Assembly (NCBI RefSeq): GCF_040549525.1
Contig: NZ_JBEPTM010000010.1
Span: 1 to 64,000 of the forward strand
Source: Lacisediminihabitans sp040549525
GTDB lineage: Bacteria > Actinomycetota > Actinomycetes > Actinomycetales > Microbacteriaceae
Length of the DNA stretch: 64,000 bases
Direction of reading: 5' to 3'
Shown: positions 1 to 8,893 of the stretch, in pieces
How positions within the stretch are numbered: position 1 is the stretch's first letter
Layout of the letters: every line of letters starts with the position of its first letter
Notes under the pieces: model-generated
What the model saw: only the letters and a program-made list of their open reading frames with translations
What the model was told of the DNA's origin: nothing
Databases searched by the model: none
Position numbers and translations under genes: made by a program

Positions 1-2
1 GA

Positions 3-62
3 GCAGTTGCCGACACCGGAAGCGAGGTGAACACCGACACGATCATGGCCCTCAGCGCCTGA
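3..62 (+). CDS. 3' end of an unidentified CDS (partial at the window edge)
   Basis: The frame is open from the window edge to a TGA at 60-62, and its 19 codons mostly end in G or C, as in real genes here. The tail reads AVADTGSEV, then a short semi-hydrophobic end, TIMALSA. ADTG resembles the core of the LAXTG signals used by class E sortases, but the membrane segment and basic tail that should follow are missing. The gene may be truncated or simply end this way. It lies 70 bases before a secreted Ig-repeat protein and could share its transcript. The function cannot be told from 19 residues. Confidence 0.4.
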   Translation, partial: AVADTGSEVNTDTIMALSA

Positions 63-132
63 AACGAAGGATCAGCAGTTACACCACTACTTGGGACTTG
101 ACCCGCAGCAGCCCACTCTTCCGTCGACCAAG

Positions 133-3100
133 GTGAAACGATTCGTGGTTGTCCTCGCCACAGCGACCGCTCTGGTGGCTGTGTCTTTGTCTAACGGCAT
201 GGCGGCAGTGGCGGCCAATCCGCAGACGGTGTTCGCGACCCAAAGTTTCACTGGCGCGACAGCTCCCGGATACATCAAGCCAACCGCTCCGGCTGGTGCT
301 AATTCGGCCTGCCTGACCGCGGGGACAGATGCCGCGGCGAACGTGCCCGGATGTGCGAACCCAGCGACAGACTCGGTCGGTAGCGGGGCGTTGCGGCTCA
401 CCACTGCGGGCAACGGGCTGGAGGGTGGGGTGGGTGCTACCCAGTCAGTGCCAATATCTAAAGGCCTTGATGTCGCGTTCGACTCCTACCAATACGGCGG
501 CAACGGCGCAGACGGCATCGCGTTTTACCTTGCAGTGACCGACCCCTACAACCCGCAGGTGCCGACAGCGATCGGGCAGGCGGGCGGTTCCCTCGGCTAC
601 AGTGCCACCGGTGCCAGCAGCGGCCTAGCAAATGGGTACCTCGGTCTGGGGTTGGATGCCTACGGCAACTTCCTGAACTCCGGCTTCGACGGGACCGGCT
701 GCAGCTCCGCCCCCGGCAACAGCACCCAGCCAACGAACGTGACCGTGAGAGGCCCGGGCAACAATGCCGCTGGCTACTGCGTGCTGCCCGGCTACAACTC
801 GAGTTTGGGCGGCCGCACCGCTCTGGAAGGGACAACCCGAGCGAACTCAGATGTGCCGGTGGAGGTTGCGATCAACTCCGCGGCCGTCGCGGTCGCTTCG
901 GCTGGGACCAGCAAACTCTCCTCCGTCTCGGTTCCTGCCCGCTCGTATGCGATCGTTTTCAAAACCATCGGCGCCGCCTCCCAGACAGTTGTCAGCGGCA
1001 CTCTTCCTGACCTTCGCTCGAATGCGTATACCGGTCTTATCCCTTCGTCGTGGTTCGATTCCAACACCGGCCTGCCGTTCAAGCTGACTTACGGATGGGT
1101 GGCCTCAACCGGCGGCTCAACCGACACGCATGAAATAAACCAGTTCAGCGCACAGTCCCTCGCCGGGCCGGTACCGACGCTGACAGCAACGTCCGCCGTG
1201 ACCAACTCCACACCAGCACCGGGTGCGACCGACACTTACACGGTGTCGCCCGCGGTGGCCGCAGCCGGCGGTCCGGAAAGTGCCCCAGTGCAGGTAACCA
1301 CCACGTTCCCCACCGGCATCACCCCCACCGCCTACCCGGGCACCGACTACACCTGCACAATAGATGGCCAAACAGAGTCCTGCACATACACGGGGACAAT
1401 CGCCGCAGGGTCCGCGCTTCCTGCCTTGGTGTTGCCGTTCACTGCGACCGGGCCGGCAAGTGCTTCCCCGCTGTCCATCTCCTCGGTGGTGTCCTCGACG
1501 GATGCCACAGCGGTGCAGACATCATCGTCCGTCACGATCACCAAAATTCCGACGACCACTACCGTTGCGGTGTCTCCCGCCACCACGCAGTACGGCACGT
1601 CCCAGACCATCACCGCGAACGTCGGCCCCGTGCCGGATGGCGGCACCGTCGCCATCATCGATACGACCACCGGCCAGACACTGTGCGCCGCAGCACCGGT
1701 GACCGCCGGAGTCGCCACCTGCGTGGCGACCGCGACTGGACCGATCGGCGCACAGACCATCACCGCCACCTACTCGGGCGACGCCACCTACGCACCATCC
1801 TCCGGGACCACCACTTCCACCGTCACCCAGGCCACCTCGACCATCGGCGTGACCGCATCTCCGGCTGACATCTCTTACGGCGGCGCCTCAACACTCACCG
1901 CTACCGGAATGCCCGCGGGAGCTACCGGAGCGGTGACCTTCACCGACGCGAGCGGCACCGTGCTCTGCACAACCACCGCGGCCACACCCTCCTGCACCAC
2001 GGCGACGACCCTTCCGGCAGGCACCTATGCGATCACCGCGCACTATGCCGGAGACGCCAACCACACGGCGGCCGACTCGGCCAGCACCGCACCCCTGCAA
2101 GTAGATCGGGCGACTACGACCCTCGCGGCAGCCGTGAACGGTGCCGCTACCAGCACCATCGTTTACGGCGGTACCGCAACCCTGTCAGCGACCGGGGTGA
2201 TCGCGGGAAGCACCGGTCAGATCACATTCACCGACACCTCCACCGGCGCTACCCTCTGCACCGCAACTCTGCCCGCAACCTCCTGCGCCACGGACGCGAC
2301 ACTCGCCGCCGGCACCTACACCGTGGAAGCCACCTACTCCGGTGATGCCAACCATGCCGCGTCGACGAGCACAAACCAGCCGACGCTCGTAGTGACCCCG
2401 GTTGCGGCTCCCGCGATCGTCGCGTCCGTCGACCACCCGTCCGTTCCATTCGGCACCACCGCGACTTTTGCCACCAGCGGCATCCCGACCACCGATACCG
2501 GAACGATCACCTACACGACCGCGGATGGAACGGTGCTCTGCACGGCCACCCTCCCGGCGGTCTCCTGCGCCTCACCGGCCAGTCTTGCCGCCGGAACTTA
2601 TGAAGTCACCGCCACCTACTCGGGTGACGCAAACCACCAGGGAGCGGCCACCACGCCGATCGCTTTCGAGGTGACGAAAGTCGCAGGCACATTGCTGGCC
2701 ACGGTCAACAATGGCCCGAACGCGACAACGGTCCACGGCACCTCCGCCACCCTGAATACCTCGGGCCTGGCAGCTGGGGCGACCGGCACGATCACATACA
2801 CCGCCTCCGACGGCAGCGTACTCTGCATCGCCACACTTCCGACTACCAATTGCGCTACCGCCTCCAACCTCGCCGGTGGCAACTACACGATCACCGCGAC
2901 CTACAGCGGCGACGCAAACCATGTCCCTGCGACGGGGCCCACTGTGAACCTAATAGTTGCCCCGCAGCCCACCGCAGTCGCCGGGAACGGAACTGCCAGC
3001 CTGCGCGGGTCTGAAAACCTGACCACAGTGAACGCGACAGGAATCCCGCCGGCAGCGACCGGCACCATCACTTTCACCTCGAACGGTGCGGTTCTCTGCA

Positions 3101-3366
3101 CCGCCACCCTGCCCGCGACCTCCTGCACGACGACTGCCCTCGCCGCCGGCACACACACGGTCCTAGCCGCGTACTCGGGGGACCCGTCCTACGCTGCGAG
3201 CCAAACCACATTCGCAGTCCACGTCAGCCCGTCGGTCTTTGCCCGAATACTCGGCTTCACCGGCGCAAACCCGGGCCCCACCGCAGCATCTGGCATCTTC
3301 CTGCTCCTCCTCGGCCTCGGCGCATTACTTATCACACGTCGACGTCGGAACCGCCTCGAAGCGTAA
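133..3366 (+). CDS. Large secreted protein: L-type lectin-like domain plus six Ig-like repeats, membrane-anchored
   Basis: About 1077 residues. The GTG start at 133 gives a classical signal peptide (KRF, a hydrophobic stretch, then AVAA); an in-frame TTG at 91 would add 14 residues, and neither has a clear Shine-Dalgarno. Residues about 85-340 resemble an L-type (legume) lectin fold, with GGNGADGIAFYL and NGYLGLGLDAYGNF. A DUF11-like beta domain follows (about 345-470). Six Ig-like repeats of 85-100 residues then run to about 1045; nearly all contain LC..TLP..SC (a likely disulfide pair) and end in ATYSGDANH. The last 26 residues are a hydrophobic helix plus RRRRNR, an anchor with no LPXTG motif. 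It is likely a cell-surface adhesin that binds glycans, known from architecture only. Confidence 0.85.
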   Translation: MKRFVVVLATATALVAVSLSNGMAAVAANPQTVFATQSFTGATAPGYIKPTAPAGANSACLTAGTDAAANVPGCANPATDSVGSGALRLTTAGNGLEGGVGATQSVPISKGLDVAFDSYQYGGNGADGIAFYLAVTDPYNPQVPTAIGQAGGSLGYSATGASSGLANGYLGLGLDAYGNFLNSGFDGTGCSSAPGNSTQPTNVTVRGPGNNAAGYCVLPGYNSSLGGRTALEGTTRANSDVPVEVAINSAAVAVASAGTSKLSSVSVPARSYAIVFKTIGAASQTVVSGTLPDLRSNAYTGLIPSSWFDSNTGLPFKLTYGWVASTGGSTDTHEINQFSAQSLAGPVPTLTATSAVTNSTPAPGATDTYTVSPAVAAAGGPESAPVQVTTTFPTGITPTAYPGTDYTCTIDGQTESCTYTGTIAAGSALPALVLPFTATGPASASPLSISSVVSSTDATAVQTSSSVTITKIPTTTTVAVSPATTQYGTSQTITANVGPVPDGGTVAIIDTTTGQTLCAAAPVTAGVATCVATATGPIGAQTITATYSGDATYAPSSGTTTSTVTQATSTIGVTASPADISYGGASTLTATGMPAGATGAVTFTDASGTVLCTTTAATPSCTTATTLPAGTYAITAHYAGDANHTAADSASTAPLQVDRATTTLAAAVNGAATSTIVYGGTATLSATGVIAGSTGQITFTDTSTGATLCTATLPATSCATDATLAAGTYTVEATYSGDANHAASTSTNQPTLVVTPVAAPAIVASVDHPSVPFGTTATFATSGIPTTDTGTITYTTADGTVLCTATLPAVSCASPASLAAGTYEVTATYSGDANHQGAATTPIAFEVTKVAGTLLATVNNGPNATTVHGTSATLNTSGLAAGATGTITYTASDGSVLCIATLPTTNCATASNLAGGNYTITATYSGDANHVPATGPTVNLIVAPQPTAVAGNGTASLRGSENLTTVNATGIPPAATGTITFTSNGAVLCTATLPATSCTTTALAAGTHTVLAAYSGDPSYAASQTTFAVHVSPSVFARILGFTGANPGPTAASGIFLLLLGLGALLITRRRRNRLEA

Positions 3367-3374
3367 CTACGCAC

Positions 3375-3400
3375 TGCGCGCCGCAACCCGGCGGCGCGCA
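3375..3400 (+). terminator. Hairpin terminator after the Ig-repeat protein
   Basis: A perfect 10-bp stem (TGCGCGCCGC / GCGGCGCGCA) with a 6-nt loop starts 9 bases after the stop codon. No T-run follows, which is common for actinobacterial intrinsic terminators. Confidence 0.7.
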
Positions 3401-3573
3401 CAATAAGGTCCAACGCCCTCCTTGCAGCTCAAAATCACTTGCAACTCAGGTACGCCCAGAGAACTTTAGCCCGCCCCACTTAGCATGCTTCCGAGGCCGT
3501 ACTCGACTGCCCGCAAGCCGGACGACCAGCGGGCGGGATTTCGAGCGCTCAGGAGAGCGCCCTGGGCACCACG

Positions 3574-3605
3574 TTTTAGCCAGATGGGCCGCCCGTTAGC
3601 GGAAC
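3574..3605 (+). repeat. Copy 1 of a 32-33 bp dispersed repeat
   Basis: TTTT, then GCC and GAT blocks, then GGCCGCCCGT and GGAAC. It matches the copy at 4356-4388 at nearly all positions with one 1-nt length difference. It lies 58 bases before the PH-like membrane protein gene, in otherwise featureless intergenic DNA (3401-3662). It could be a shared promoter or regulatory element, or a footprint of recombination. Confidence 0.45.
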
Positions 3606-3662
3606 CTCATGTGCACCACCGGTGTAGCGTGAATCCCCTAACTGGCGAGGGAGACGGCGACG

Positions 3663-4190
3663 ATGATCATCGGCTCACACCCCCTGCAGGCGAACGGCGG
3701 ATCGCAGTCCTTTAGCGAGAGCACCGCCGCGAGACCATGGATGCGCGTCGGTGGAGTCTTCATGCTCGTTGCCGCTGTCTTCATGGTCGTGGTTCTTGTG
3801 ATCTCCGGCGCCTCATTCTTCAGCGGTCAAACATACGCCGCCATTAGCGCACTATTGGGTGCGTTTCTCCTGATCGCTTTCGGCATCATCAGCATCCTCA
3901 ATAGGATCACGCTAGAGGTGGAAGGGCACCAGGTGACTTTGGCTTTCTGGCCAATCTGGAAGAAACGTATTCCGCGTGACGACATCAAAGAAATGACAAT
4001 GGCCGACCTCAATCCGGTCAAGTTCGGTGGCCTCGGCCTGCGACGAGTGCCAGGCCGAACGTGGGCGCTTCTCTTCTCCGGCGGTCCTGGGCTGGCCATC
4101 ACCAGGGAATCGGACGGCGCTACCTTCTACATCCGTACCAACCACGCTACCGAAGCCATCGCAGCATTTCACGGCACACAGCTCGCATGA
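3663..4190 (+). CDS. Two-helix membrane protein with a bacterial PH-like domain
   Basis: 175 residues. Two hydrophobic helices (about 28-50 and 60-80) follow a short cytoplasmic tail. The C-terminal half (about 85-165) has the pattern of the small actinobacterial membrane PH-like domains: LEVEGHQVTLAF, a central IPRDDIKEM, then GGLGLRRVPGRTWAL and a strand ending in FYIRTNHATE. Such proteins are usually uncharacterised membrane components. The ATG follows a purine-rich GGCGAGGGAGACGG. The codon third positions are less GC-rich than in the downstream core genes, fitting an accessory region. No operon partner is seen. Confidence 0.75.
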   Translation: MIIGSHPLQANGGSQSFSESTAARPWMRVGGVFMLVAAVFMVVVLVISGASFFSGQTYAAISALLGAFLLIAFGIISILNRITLEVEGHQVTLAFWPIWKKRIPRDDIKEMTMADLNPVKFGGLGLRRVPGRTWALLFSGGPGLAITRESDGATFYIRTNHATEAIAAFHGTQLA

Positions 4191-4355
4191 CCAACCTGAA
4201 TCCTGAAGGACGGCCGTCATCGTCGCCATCATCATCGGCACTCCCTAGGTCCTGCTCGAATCGCATCTAAGCCTGACCTCGGCTCGAAAGCGGCCGCAGG
4301 CGGGACGATGAGCGGACGAAATTTCCCGCCGGCGCAAGAACGCGCTTGAGACCAC

Positions 4356-4388
4356 TTTTCGCCCCGATCGGCCGCCCGTAAGGGGAAC
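4356..4388 (+). repeat. Copy 2 of the 32-33 bp dispersed repeat
   Basis: TTTTCGCC, GAT, GGCCGCCCGT, then GGGGAAC; the partner of the copy at 3574-3605. It ends 13 bases before the GTG of the small ORF at 4402, while copy 1 ends 57 bases before a start codon. No third copy was noticed in the window. Confidence 0.45.
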
Positions 4389-4401
4389 GTCAACTGGCGC
4401 T

Positions 4402-4617
4402 GTGACCGTAGAGTTGAAGGCCATCTCAGCGAGTTACCGAGTCACTCGCTTCCCGGGACTTGCTGGTGAGAAATTCGTTTCGCTTGATTTGAGTGCCGCA
4501 ATCCATCGTCAACGAATTTGGTCAGAGCCGATGTTGGCGACGCGTGAAGCGCAAGCACTTGCTCGATCTGTTTTGCGTACCGCCCACCTTCGTGTCATTC
4601 CGATCCAGGGAGCCTGA
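4402..4617 (+). CDS. Short hypothetical protein (doubtful)
   Basis: A 71-residue frame with a GTG start just downstream of repeat copy 2. The composition is protein-like (TREAQALARSVLRTAH near the C-terminus), but there is no recognisable domain, no strong ribosome-binding site, and third-position GC is moderate. It may be a gene remnant in the accessory region. Apart from it, the stretch 4191-4670 shows nothing else coding. Confidence 0.3.
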   Translation: MTVELKAISASYRVTRFPGLAGEKFVSLDLSAAIHRQRIWSEPMLATREAQALARSVLRTAHLRVIPIQGA

Positions 4618-4670
4618 TCTTTATGAATAGGCGGTGAGTCAGCCCACTCGACGGCGGATTGGGAAGCGCG

Positions 4671-5177
4671 TCAGCGGAAGGCTTCCCTGGAGGTCAGCCC
4701 ACGTGGCCTGAGTTCGTCGAACGCATCCAGCCAGGGCTCAATACCCGCGCTGGCCCGGAGCGCTCGCTCCAATCGCGCGGGTCCGACGATCTTCCGGTTG
4801 GGCAGTCGGGCAACCTCATCCTTGTTTGCTCGCCGTCGCTGAGAGCCCGAGTAATTCACTACATCGAAATGGTCGGCCGACGCCACCGCCTCTTTAAACG
4901 CGGGAAGCGGTAGATCGTCACGAACGGGAATCCAGTCCACCACCCTCCAATGGCCTGCGTGGATCTTGGCGTCCAAGGATAGGGTGAGGAATTCGACGGG
5001 ACCGGCCAGGACCTCGATAAGCCGGGTTGGCAAGTCGGCGGCGGACAGTAGGGGTCCGAAGACAGCGAAGAAGTAGGCGTCCTTCCCGTAGGTCGCGACG
5101 ACTTGGCCGACGCCGAACCGACCATCTCCTGTCGGGATCGTGAAAACGTCACCGATCCTAGGGCGCTTTATCACCAC
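4671..5177 (-). CDS. Immunity protein 26 family (Imm26) protein
   Basis: 168 residues. The N-terminus reads RIGDVFTIPTGDGRFGVGQVV, then KDAYFFAVFG, the hallmark of Imm26-type immunity proteins, which are known to neutralise toxins of polymorphic secretion systems by binding them in the cytoplasm. The chosen GTG has AGGAGG five bases upstream (on the minus strand), far better than the TTG 33 bases earlier. No cognate toxin gene is adjacent, so it looks like an orphan immunity gene held against toxins of competing strains. The specificity is unknown. Confidence 0.75.
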   Translation of the reverse strand: MVIKRPRIGDVFTIPTGDGRFGVGQVVATYGKDAYFFAVFGPLLSAADLPTRLIEVLAGPVEFLTLSLDAKIHAGHWRVVDWIPVRDDLPLPAFKEAVASADHFDVVNYSGSQRRRANKDEVARLPNRKIVGPARLERALRASAGIEPWLDAFDELRPRGLTSREAFR

Positions 5178-5222
5178 GGGTTCCCTCCTGCTCCGAGGTA
5201 TCTGGGACAAGTTCGTCTCGGC

Positions 5223-5450
5223 TCAACCTTGTTGCCGTGCCTGTTTGAGAACTTCGGGTCTCAGGTTTCGGCGAGCAGTGAGGAACTCCAGCCCGATCAA
5301 GTGACCATCATCATCGAAGTCCAGGACTATATCTTCACGTACGTTGGTATCGAGGAGGGTTTCGGATCGTACGGCCCGACTCCATCGACTCTCCTTTGTG
5401 AGGAAGGAGATATACGCCGAATCGTTATTAGCGTCAAAGGTGAAATCCAT
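5223..5450 (-). CDS. DUF2283 family small protein
   Basis: 75 residues matching the DUF2283 pattern: an opening FDANNDSAYISF strand, then a central ETLLDTNVREDIVLDFDDDG turn followed by HLIGLEFL. Members are small single-domain proteins of unknown function, often next to toxin-antitoxin or immunity genes. It lies upstream of the Imm26 gene on the same strand (45-base gap), so the two may be co-transcribed. There is no obvious Shine-Dalgarno. Confidence 0.7.
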   Translation of the reverse strand: MDFTFDANNDSAYISFLTKESRWSRAVRSETLLDTNVREDIVLDFDDDGHLIGLEFLTARRNLRPEVLKQARQQG

Positions 5451-5702
5451 TCGCGAAGGCTACCAATGGGTCGCATTAGAGGTACATACGGATCACGCCA
5501 ACCCGCGTTCCCCTCACATCAGAGCTGTGTCCGGATGCGGAACGTCCAGCGGGCGGTCCTTTGGACCTCGTGAAGGTGGATCGCAGCTGCACCTCAATCC
5601 TGGATGGGGTGCGCGAGGCAAAACACCGACAATGGGCACATCGCCGGTGTGGCAACCCAAAATGTAACCCCCTGCCGAGAGGCCCGCCAAGAAGTCGCAG
5701 GC

Positions 5703-5936
5703 CTAGCGGTAGCGCTTGTCGAGGTCGGGCCTTCCGTCCACAGGGGCACTGAGTCCAGCCCTCGTGCTCATGACGAAGTTGAGAATGATCAACGCAGATC
5801 CAACTAGCGAGAACGGCCAGATCGGATAGTTCCAGATCAGAGAACCAAGGGCGCCGAGGAGGCAGATCACCAGAGCGACGAGAAGGACCCACTGAAGCCT
5901 TGAAAGTCGCATCCACCGTCTATTCATGAACGTCAC
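5703..5936 (-). CDS. Small two-helix membrane protein
   Basis: Up to 77 residues from a GTG; ATGs at residues 4 and 9 are alternative starts. A basic N-terminus (NRRWMRLSRL) precedes two hydrophobic segments (about 15-35 and 39-58) separated by NYPIWPF, and a polar tail. No family recognised. The adjacent 250 bases (5451-5702), which separate it from the DUF2283 gene, show no coding pattern in any frame. Confidence 0.5.
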   Translation of the reverse strand: MTFMNRRWMRLSRLQWVLLVALVICLLGALGSLIWNYPIWPFSLVGSALIILNFVMSTRAGLSAPVDGRPDLDKRYR

Positions 5937-6013
5937 CCTACGCGCGCTCCGCTCTCGAAGGCTCCCAAGACGGCAACAAGGAACTCAACGTCCGACGGTG
6001 CCCGTGGGGGAAC

Positions 6014-7219
6014 GTGAATCGCGCGAATTCAGTTCTCTGCCAGAGTGGCCTGATGGACGGTCTGAGGCTCTCGCTCAACTCTTTCGCGGAAATGACCAGT
6101 GATCGGGCGGCCGCGGTGGGGCGCGCGTTCGATGCCCATCCGACCCTTCGGCCAATCAAGGTCGGCGGAGACCCGGCTCGAATCACAGTTGGTCTATCCC
6201 TGGAGGCCGTAATTCGCGACCACGGCCTACCGGTGGAATGGCAGACCGTCCGCCGAAACGGACGATACCCCGACCTTGAATGCGGTTCGATCGACCTACT
6301 GCCCGGCAGAGGAAAATGGTTCGGCACCCCGCTGGAGTCACCCCGCGCCGGGCAATATGAATATTTGCTCGTCGGTCACGACATCGAACAAGATTGGCTG
6401 CCCGTGACCATGGAAAGCCCGGGCAGTGTGAGCGAAGCAGCCGCACTATTCGAGGAATTAGCTCTCGCGATCGATGCGTCCTATGGCTTCGTGGCTGCAG
6501 ACTCGGCCCTCAACAGTCACTCGCCTAATAGAGTGACGGCAGATTTGCCGGGTGTCTTCTGGCTGAATTACTTCGGTCCCGCGTTTGTCGTGATGTACCC
6601 GCACCTTGCTGAGCAGGACGGAGCGCGCGTTCTGTCTACAGGCGGTGTTCTGATCAAGACAACGGCATTGCCCTGGCGCGACCCCACGTCCCCGCCCCCG
6701 CCAGGCGAAGCGCGGCTCGCCAGCATGTTCGGGCGGACGGCATTTCAGTTCGCCAGGCCGAATCTCGTCCTTCCCACCGTTGAGCAGCACATACTCGCAT
6801 CCCCAGGGACAGGCGAGATGCCTTGGGAAACGTGGCAGTCGAGCCGGGACGTAGCCGCGCAGGGACGTAAGTATGAGTCGGCTCGGAGACGCCTCGCCAA
6901 AGCTCTGACCGATCGGTCGACCCCGGTCCTCGCGCCGAACCCTGTTGAATGGTCTAAGTCGCTCGATAGGAGTGATTGGCCAGACTTCGTCACTCACATT
7001 GCGCGGCGAGTCCGAGGAGACCTCGCAGGGACCGTTGGGCGAGCAGTCGCCGCGATCGTTGTGAATTCTCCCGTTGGACACGAACAACAGATTCTCATCG
7101 ACACCAATCTAGGCGCCGTACAGATCAGCTGGTACGTCGAGGACGTCACTACGGTGGAAGTCCGGCTTTTGAGTTCATCCGGCCTAGTCGAGGTCTGTGA
7201 AACCTGGTCCGACTTATGA
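6014..7219 (+). CDS. Uncharacterised protein with an Imm52-like region
   Basis: 401 residues, no signal peptide or membrane segment, so cytoplasmic. The middle (about 165-225) has the pattern DLPGVFWLNYFGPAFV, then STGGVLIKTT, which I associate with Imm52-like and related orphan immunity proteins; the assignment is tentative. The N-terminal third and the C-terminal region (SWYVEDVTTVEVRLL) are not recognised and may be a second domain. The GTG at 6014 is preceded by GTGGGGGAAC; an ATG at residue 14 is an alternative. It sits alone between small hypothetical genes in the accessory region, consistent with an immunity or effector-neutralising role, which is inference. Confidence 0.6.
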   Translation: MNRANSVLCQSGLMDGLRLSLNSFAEMTSDRAAAVGRAFDAHPTLRPIKVGGDPARITVGLSLEAVIRDHGLPVEWQTVRRNGRYPDLECGSIDLLPGRGKWFGTPLESPRAGQYEYLLVGHDIEQDWLPVTMESPGSVSEAAALFEELALAIDASYGFVAADSALNSHSPNRVTADLPGVFWLNYFGPAFVVMYPHLAEQDGARVLSTGGVLIKTTALPWRDPTSPPPPGEARLASMFGRTAFQFARPNLVLPTVEQHILASPGTGEMPWETWQSSRDVAAQGRKYESARRRLAKALTDRSTPVLAPNPVEWSKSLDRSDWPDFVTHIARRVRGDLAGTVGRAVAAIVVNSPVGHEQQILIDTNLGAVQISWYVEDVTTVEVRLLSSSGLVEVCETWSDL

Positions 7220-7297
7220 CCTGGCGAGCTAGTCGCCTATCTTGTCAACGCAAATCACGAACGTTCAGCGAACCATGCGGTGTGAGAGTCTCGACAA

Positions 7298-7816
7298 ATG
7301 ATCGACAGCGTATTTCTAAACGGGACAGTCGGCGTCGGAAAGTCGACCGTCGCCGAAGCTCTCAGCACGCTGGAGACGAAAAGTGGCCACCATCATGCTG
7401 TGATCGACTTGGACCAAATCAGCCGTGCATGGCCACCGCCCAAAGGCGACCGCTTCAATCATGAATTGGAAATGGCGAATCTGCGCGACCTTGTCGTCAA
7501 CTATCGCCGTGCCGGCGTCGAGCACTTCATCCTCGCCGGCGTTGTCGAGGAAGCCAGCGAGATACCGCGGTACGAAGCCGCATTGCAGAGTAGCGGGTTC
7601 CTTATCTGTCGGCTGGAAGCCGACGCTGCCACCCTGACAAGACGGCTCAGATTGCGCCATGCCGACAACGCTTCCGACCTGGAATGGCACCTAGGGCGTG
7701 CAGGGGAACTTGCAGCCATCCTCCGAGTTGCTTCGATCGATCACTTCGTCGTGGATAACTCAGGAAGTTCAATCACTGCGACGGCAACAATTTTGAAGGA
7801 GCGAGCGGGCTGGTAG
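7298..7816 (+). CDS. P-loop nucleoside/nucleotide kinase-like ATPase
   Basis: 172 residues. A Walker A motif, GTVGVGKST, lies at residues 9-17. VIDLDQISRAWPP follows at about 37-49, where small kinases of the adenylate/chloramphenicol/gluconate kinase type hold their substrate Asp. A later CRLEAD strand and an arginine-rich lid (TLTRRLRLRH) fit the same fold. The substrate cannot be told: antibiotic, nucleoside and sugar kinases all share this layout. It has its own ATG with a weak GAGAG upstream and no operon partner. The following 218 bases (7817-8034) hold no convincing gene. Confidence 0.7.
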   Translation: MIDSVFLNGTVGVGKSTVAEALSTLETKSGHHHAVIDLDQISRAWPPPKGDRFNHELEMANLRDLVVNYRRAGVEHFILAGVVEEASEIPRYEAALQSSGFLICRLEADAATLTRRLRLRHADNASDLEWHLGRAGELAAILRVASIDHFVVDNSGSSITATATILKERAGW

Positions 7817-8034
7817 GGAAGCGTGCAACCGGTCCGCCGAAGGGACCATCACCGGGCGGCTTTCCAGACCATCTCGGGAGCGCGGTGGAGGCCCGAGTTC
7901 GACCGGAAGGGCGCCCGGAAGCGGAACCCGCGCTGCGAAAATGGTCATACCTTGCAGGCGAACTCAGATGTCACCTATCCGAACAGCGACCCCCTAGTTA
8001 ATGTCGATGCTGTTCTGATTCGTCCGCATGGTGT

Positions 8035-8340
8035 TCACTTATCCAAGTGAACGAGCGCGTCGAGCACAGCACGGCCGGTCTCAGCCACCACCTCGGGATA
8101 GGAAACAAATCCGAGTGCGCCTCCACTGCTGGACTCGGCTCGAACCTCACTTCCGCCTTTTGGCCGGCTGTGGAAAGAGAAGCGGGTCGATTCTGAAGCT
8201 ATGGCGAAGTTCGTTTTACGGGCAACAAGCGCACCGTCCGGGCGCACCTCGATCAGGGTGGCTCGAGGGATAGTTTCCACCGCTTGGCGAATGAGGTCGG
8301 GAAGGGCTTCAAGCGGTGCAGAAAGGACTACTTTGACCAT
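8035..8340 (-). CDS. Small conserved hypothetical protein
   Basis: 101 residues, soluble. Alternating strand pattern: MVKVVLSAP, RATLIEVRPDGALVARKTN, then STRFSFHSRPKGGSEVRAES, and a C-terminal helix. This resembles the small proteins of Actinobacteria that look like a half of an SRPBCC/DUF1499-type beta sheet (SRF/FSF followed by G-S-E-V), but I do not assign a family. The upstream stretch to 8604 (264 bases) contains nothing recognisable. Confidence 0.55.
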   Translation of the reverse strand: MVKVVLSAPLEALPDLIRQAVETIPRATLIEVRPDGALVARKTNFAIASESTRFSFHSRPKGGSEVRAESSSGGALGFVSYPEVVAETGRAVLDALVHLDK

Positions 8341-8604
8341 GATTCACGCTCTCTCGTACCCGACATTGATCTCGCTAGAACGGTACGACTGATGCTCCTC
8401 CGGCGAGCGGCGGGGCAAATAGGAATGATGTGACTCGGATCCTGTCGGGGTCCGCCAGTGGTGGTCAAACGGAGTCATCCTTGTTAGCAGATGCCCACTC
8501 CGCCGCGCTGCGATGATTTGTGCGTTTCAGGAACCCATGTTCGGGATACGACAGTCTAGGTGCAGTTCAGGGCATGGTGGCTAACACTTGTGGGGCTCGC
8601 TCCG

Positions 8605-8826
8605 TTACGAACGGGATCGATCATCTTCAGCCTTGGCGGTAGAAATAGCCGAATTCACTCGCCGCCTCGTCCGAAATGCGAGCCAACCGATCAAAGCAGT
8701 CATCGCCAGACCGACGACCCATGATATCCAGGAGAACGAACCCATAAAGGCAGATATGGTGAGCCCCACCATCCCCAACGCTGCTATGCCGAATGCCACA
8801 AATACAACGACGCTTGCCGTCCTCAT
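8605..8826 (-). CDS. Small two-helix membrane protein
   Basis: 73 residues from an ATG that is preceded on the minus strand by GGGAG at eight bases. The longer frame to 8958 has a non-hydrophobic extension that looks like junk from the neighbouring decayed gene, so I reject it. Two hydrophobic helices (about 5-25 and 31-50) are followed by RTRRR and a charged tail. No family recognised. Confidence 0.55.
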   Translation of the reverse strand: MRTASVVVFVAFGIAALGMVGLTISAFMGSFSWISWVVGLAMTALIGWLAFRTRRRVNSAISTAKAEDDRSRS

Positions 8827-8893
8827 ACCGCCTGCTCCCGATAACGATGGCATAGAAGGCGCTCCTTCCAAGCCTGCGCTGAATTGTTCGCGA

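Noticed and set aside
7823..8050. Plus-strand frame with NPRCENGHTL as a zinc-ribbon protein
   Set aside because: Only one CxxxH-like group, no start signal, and it runs into the converging gene; not supported.
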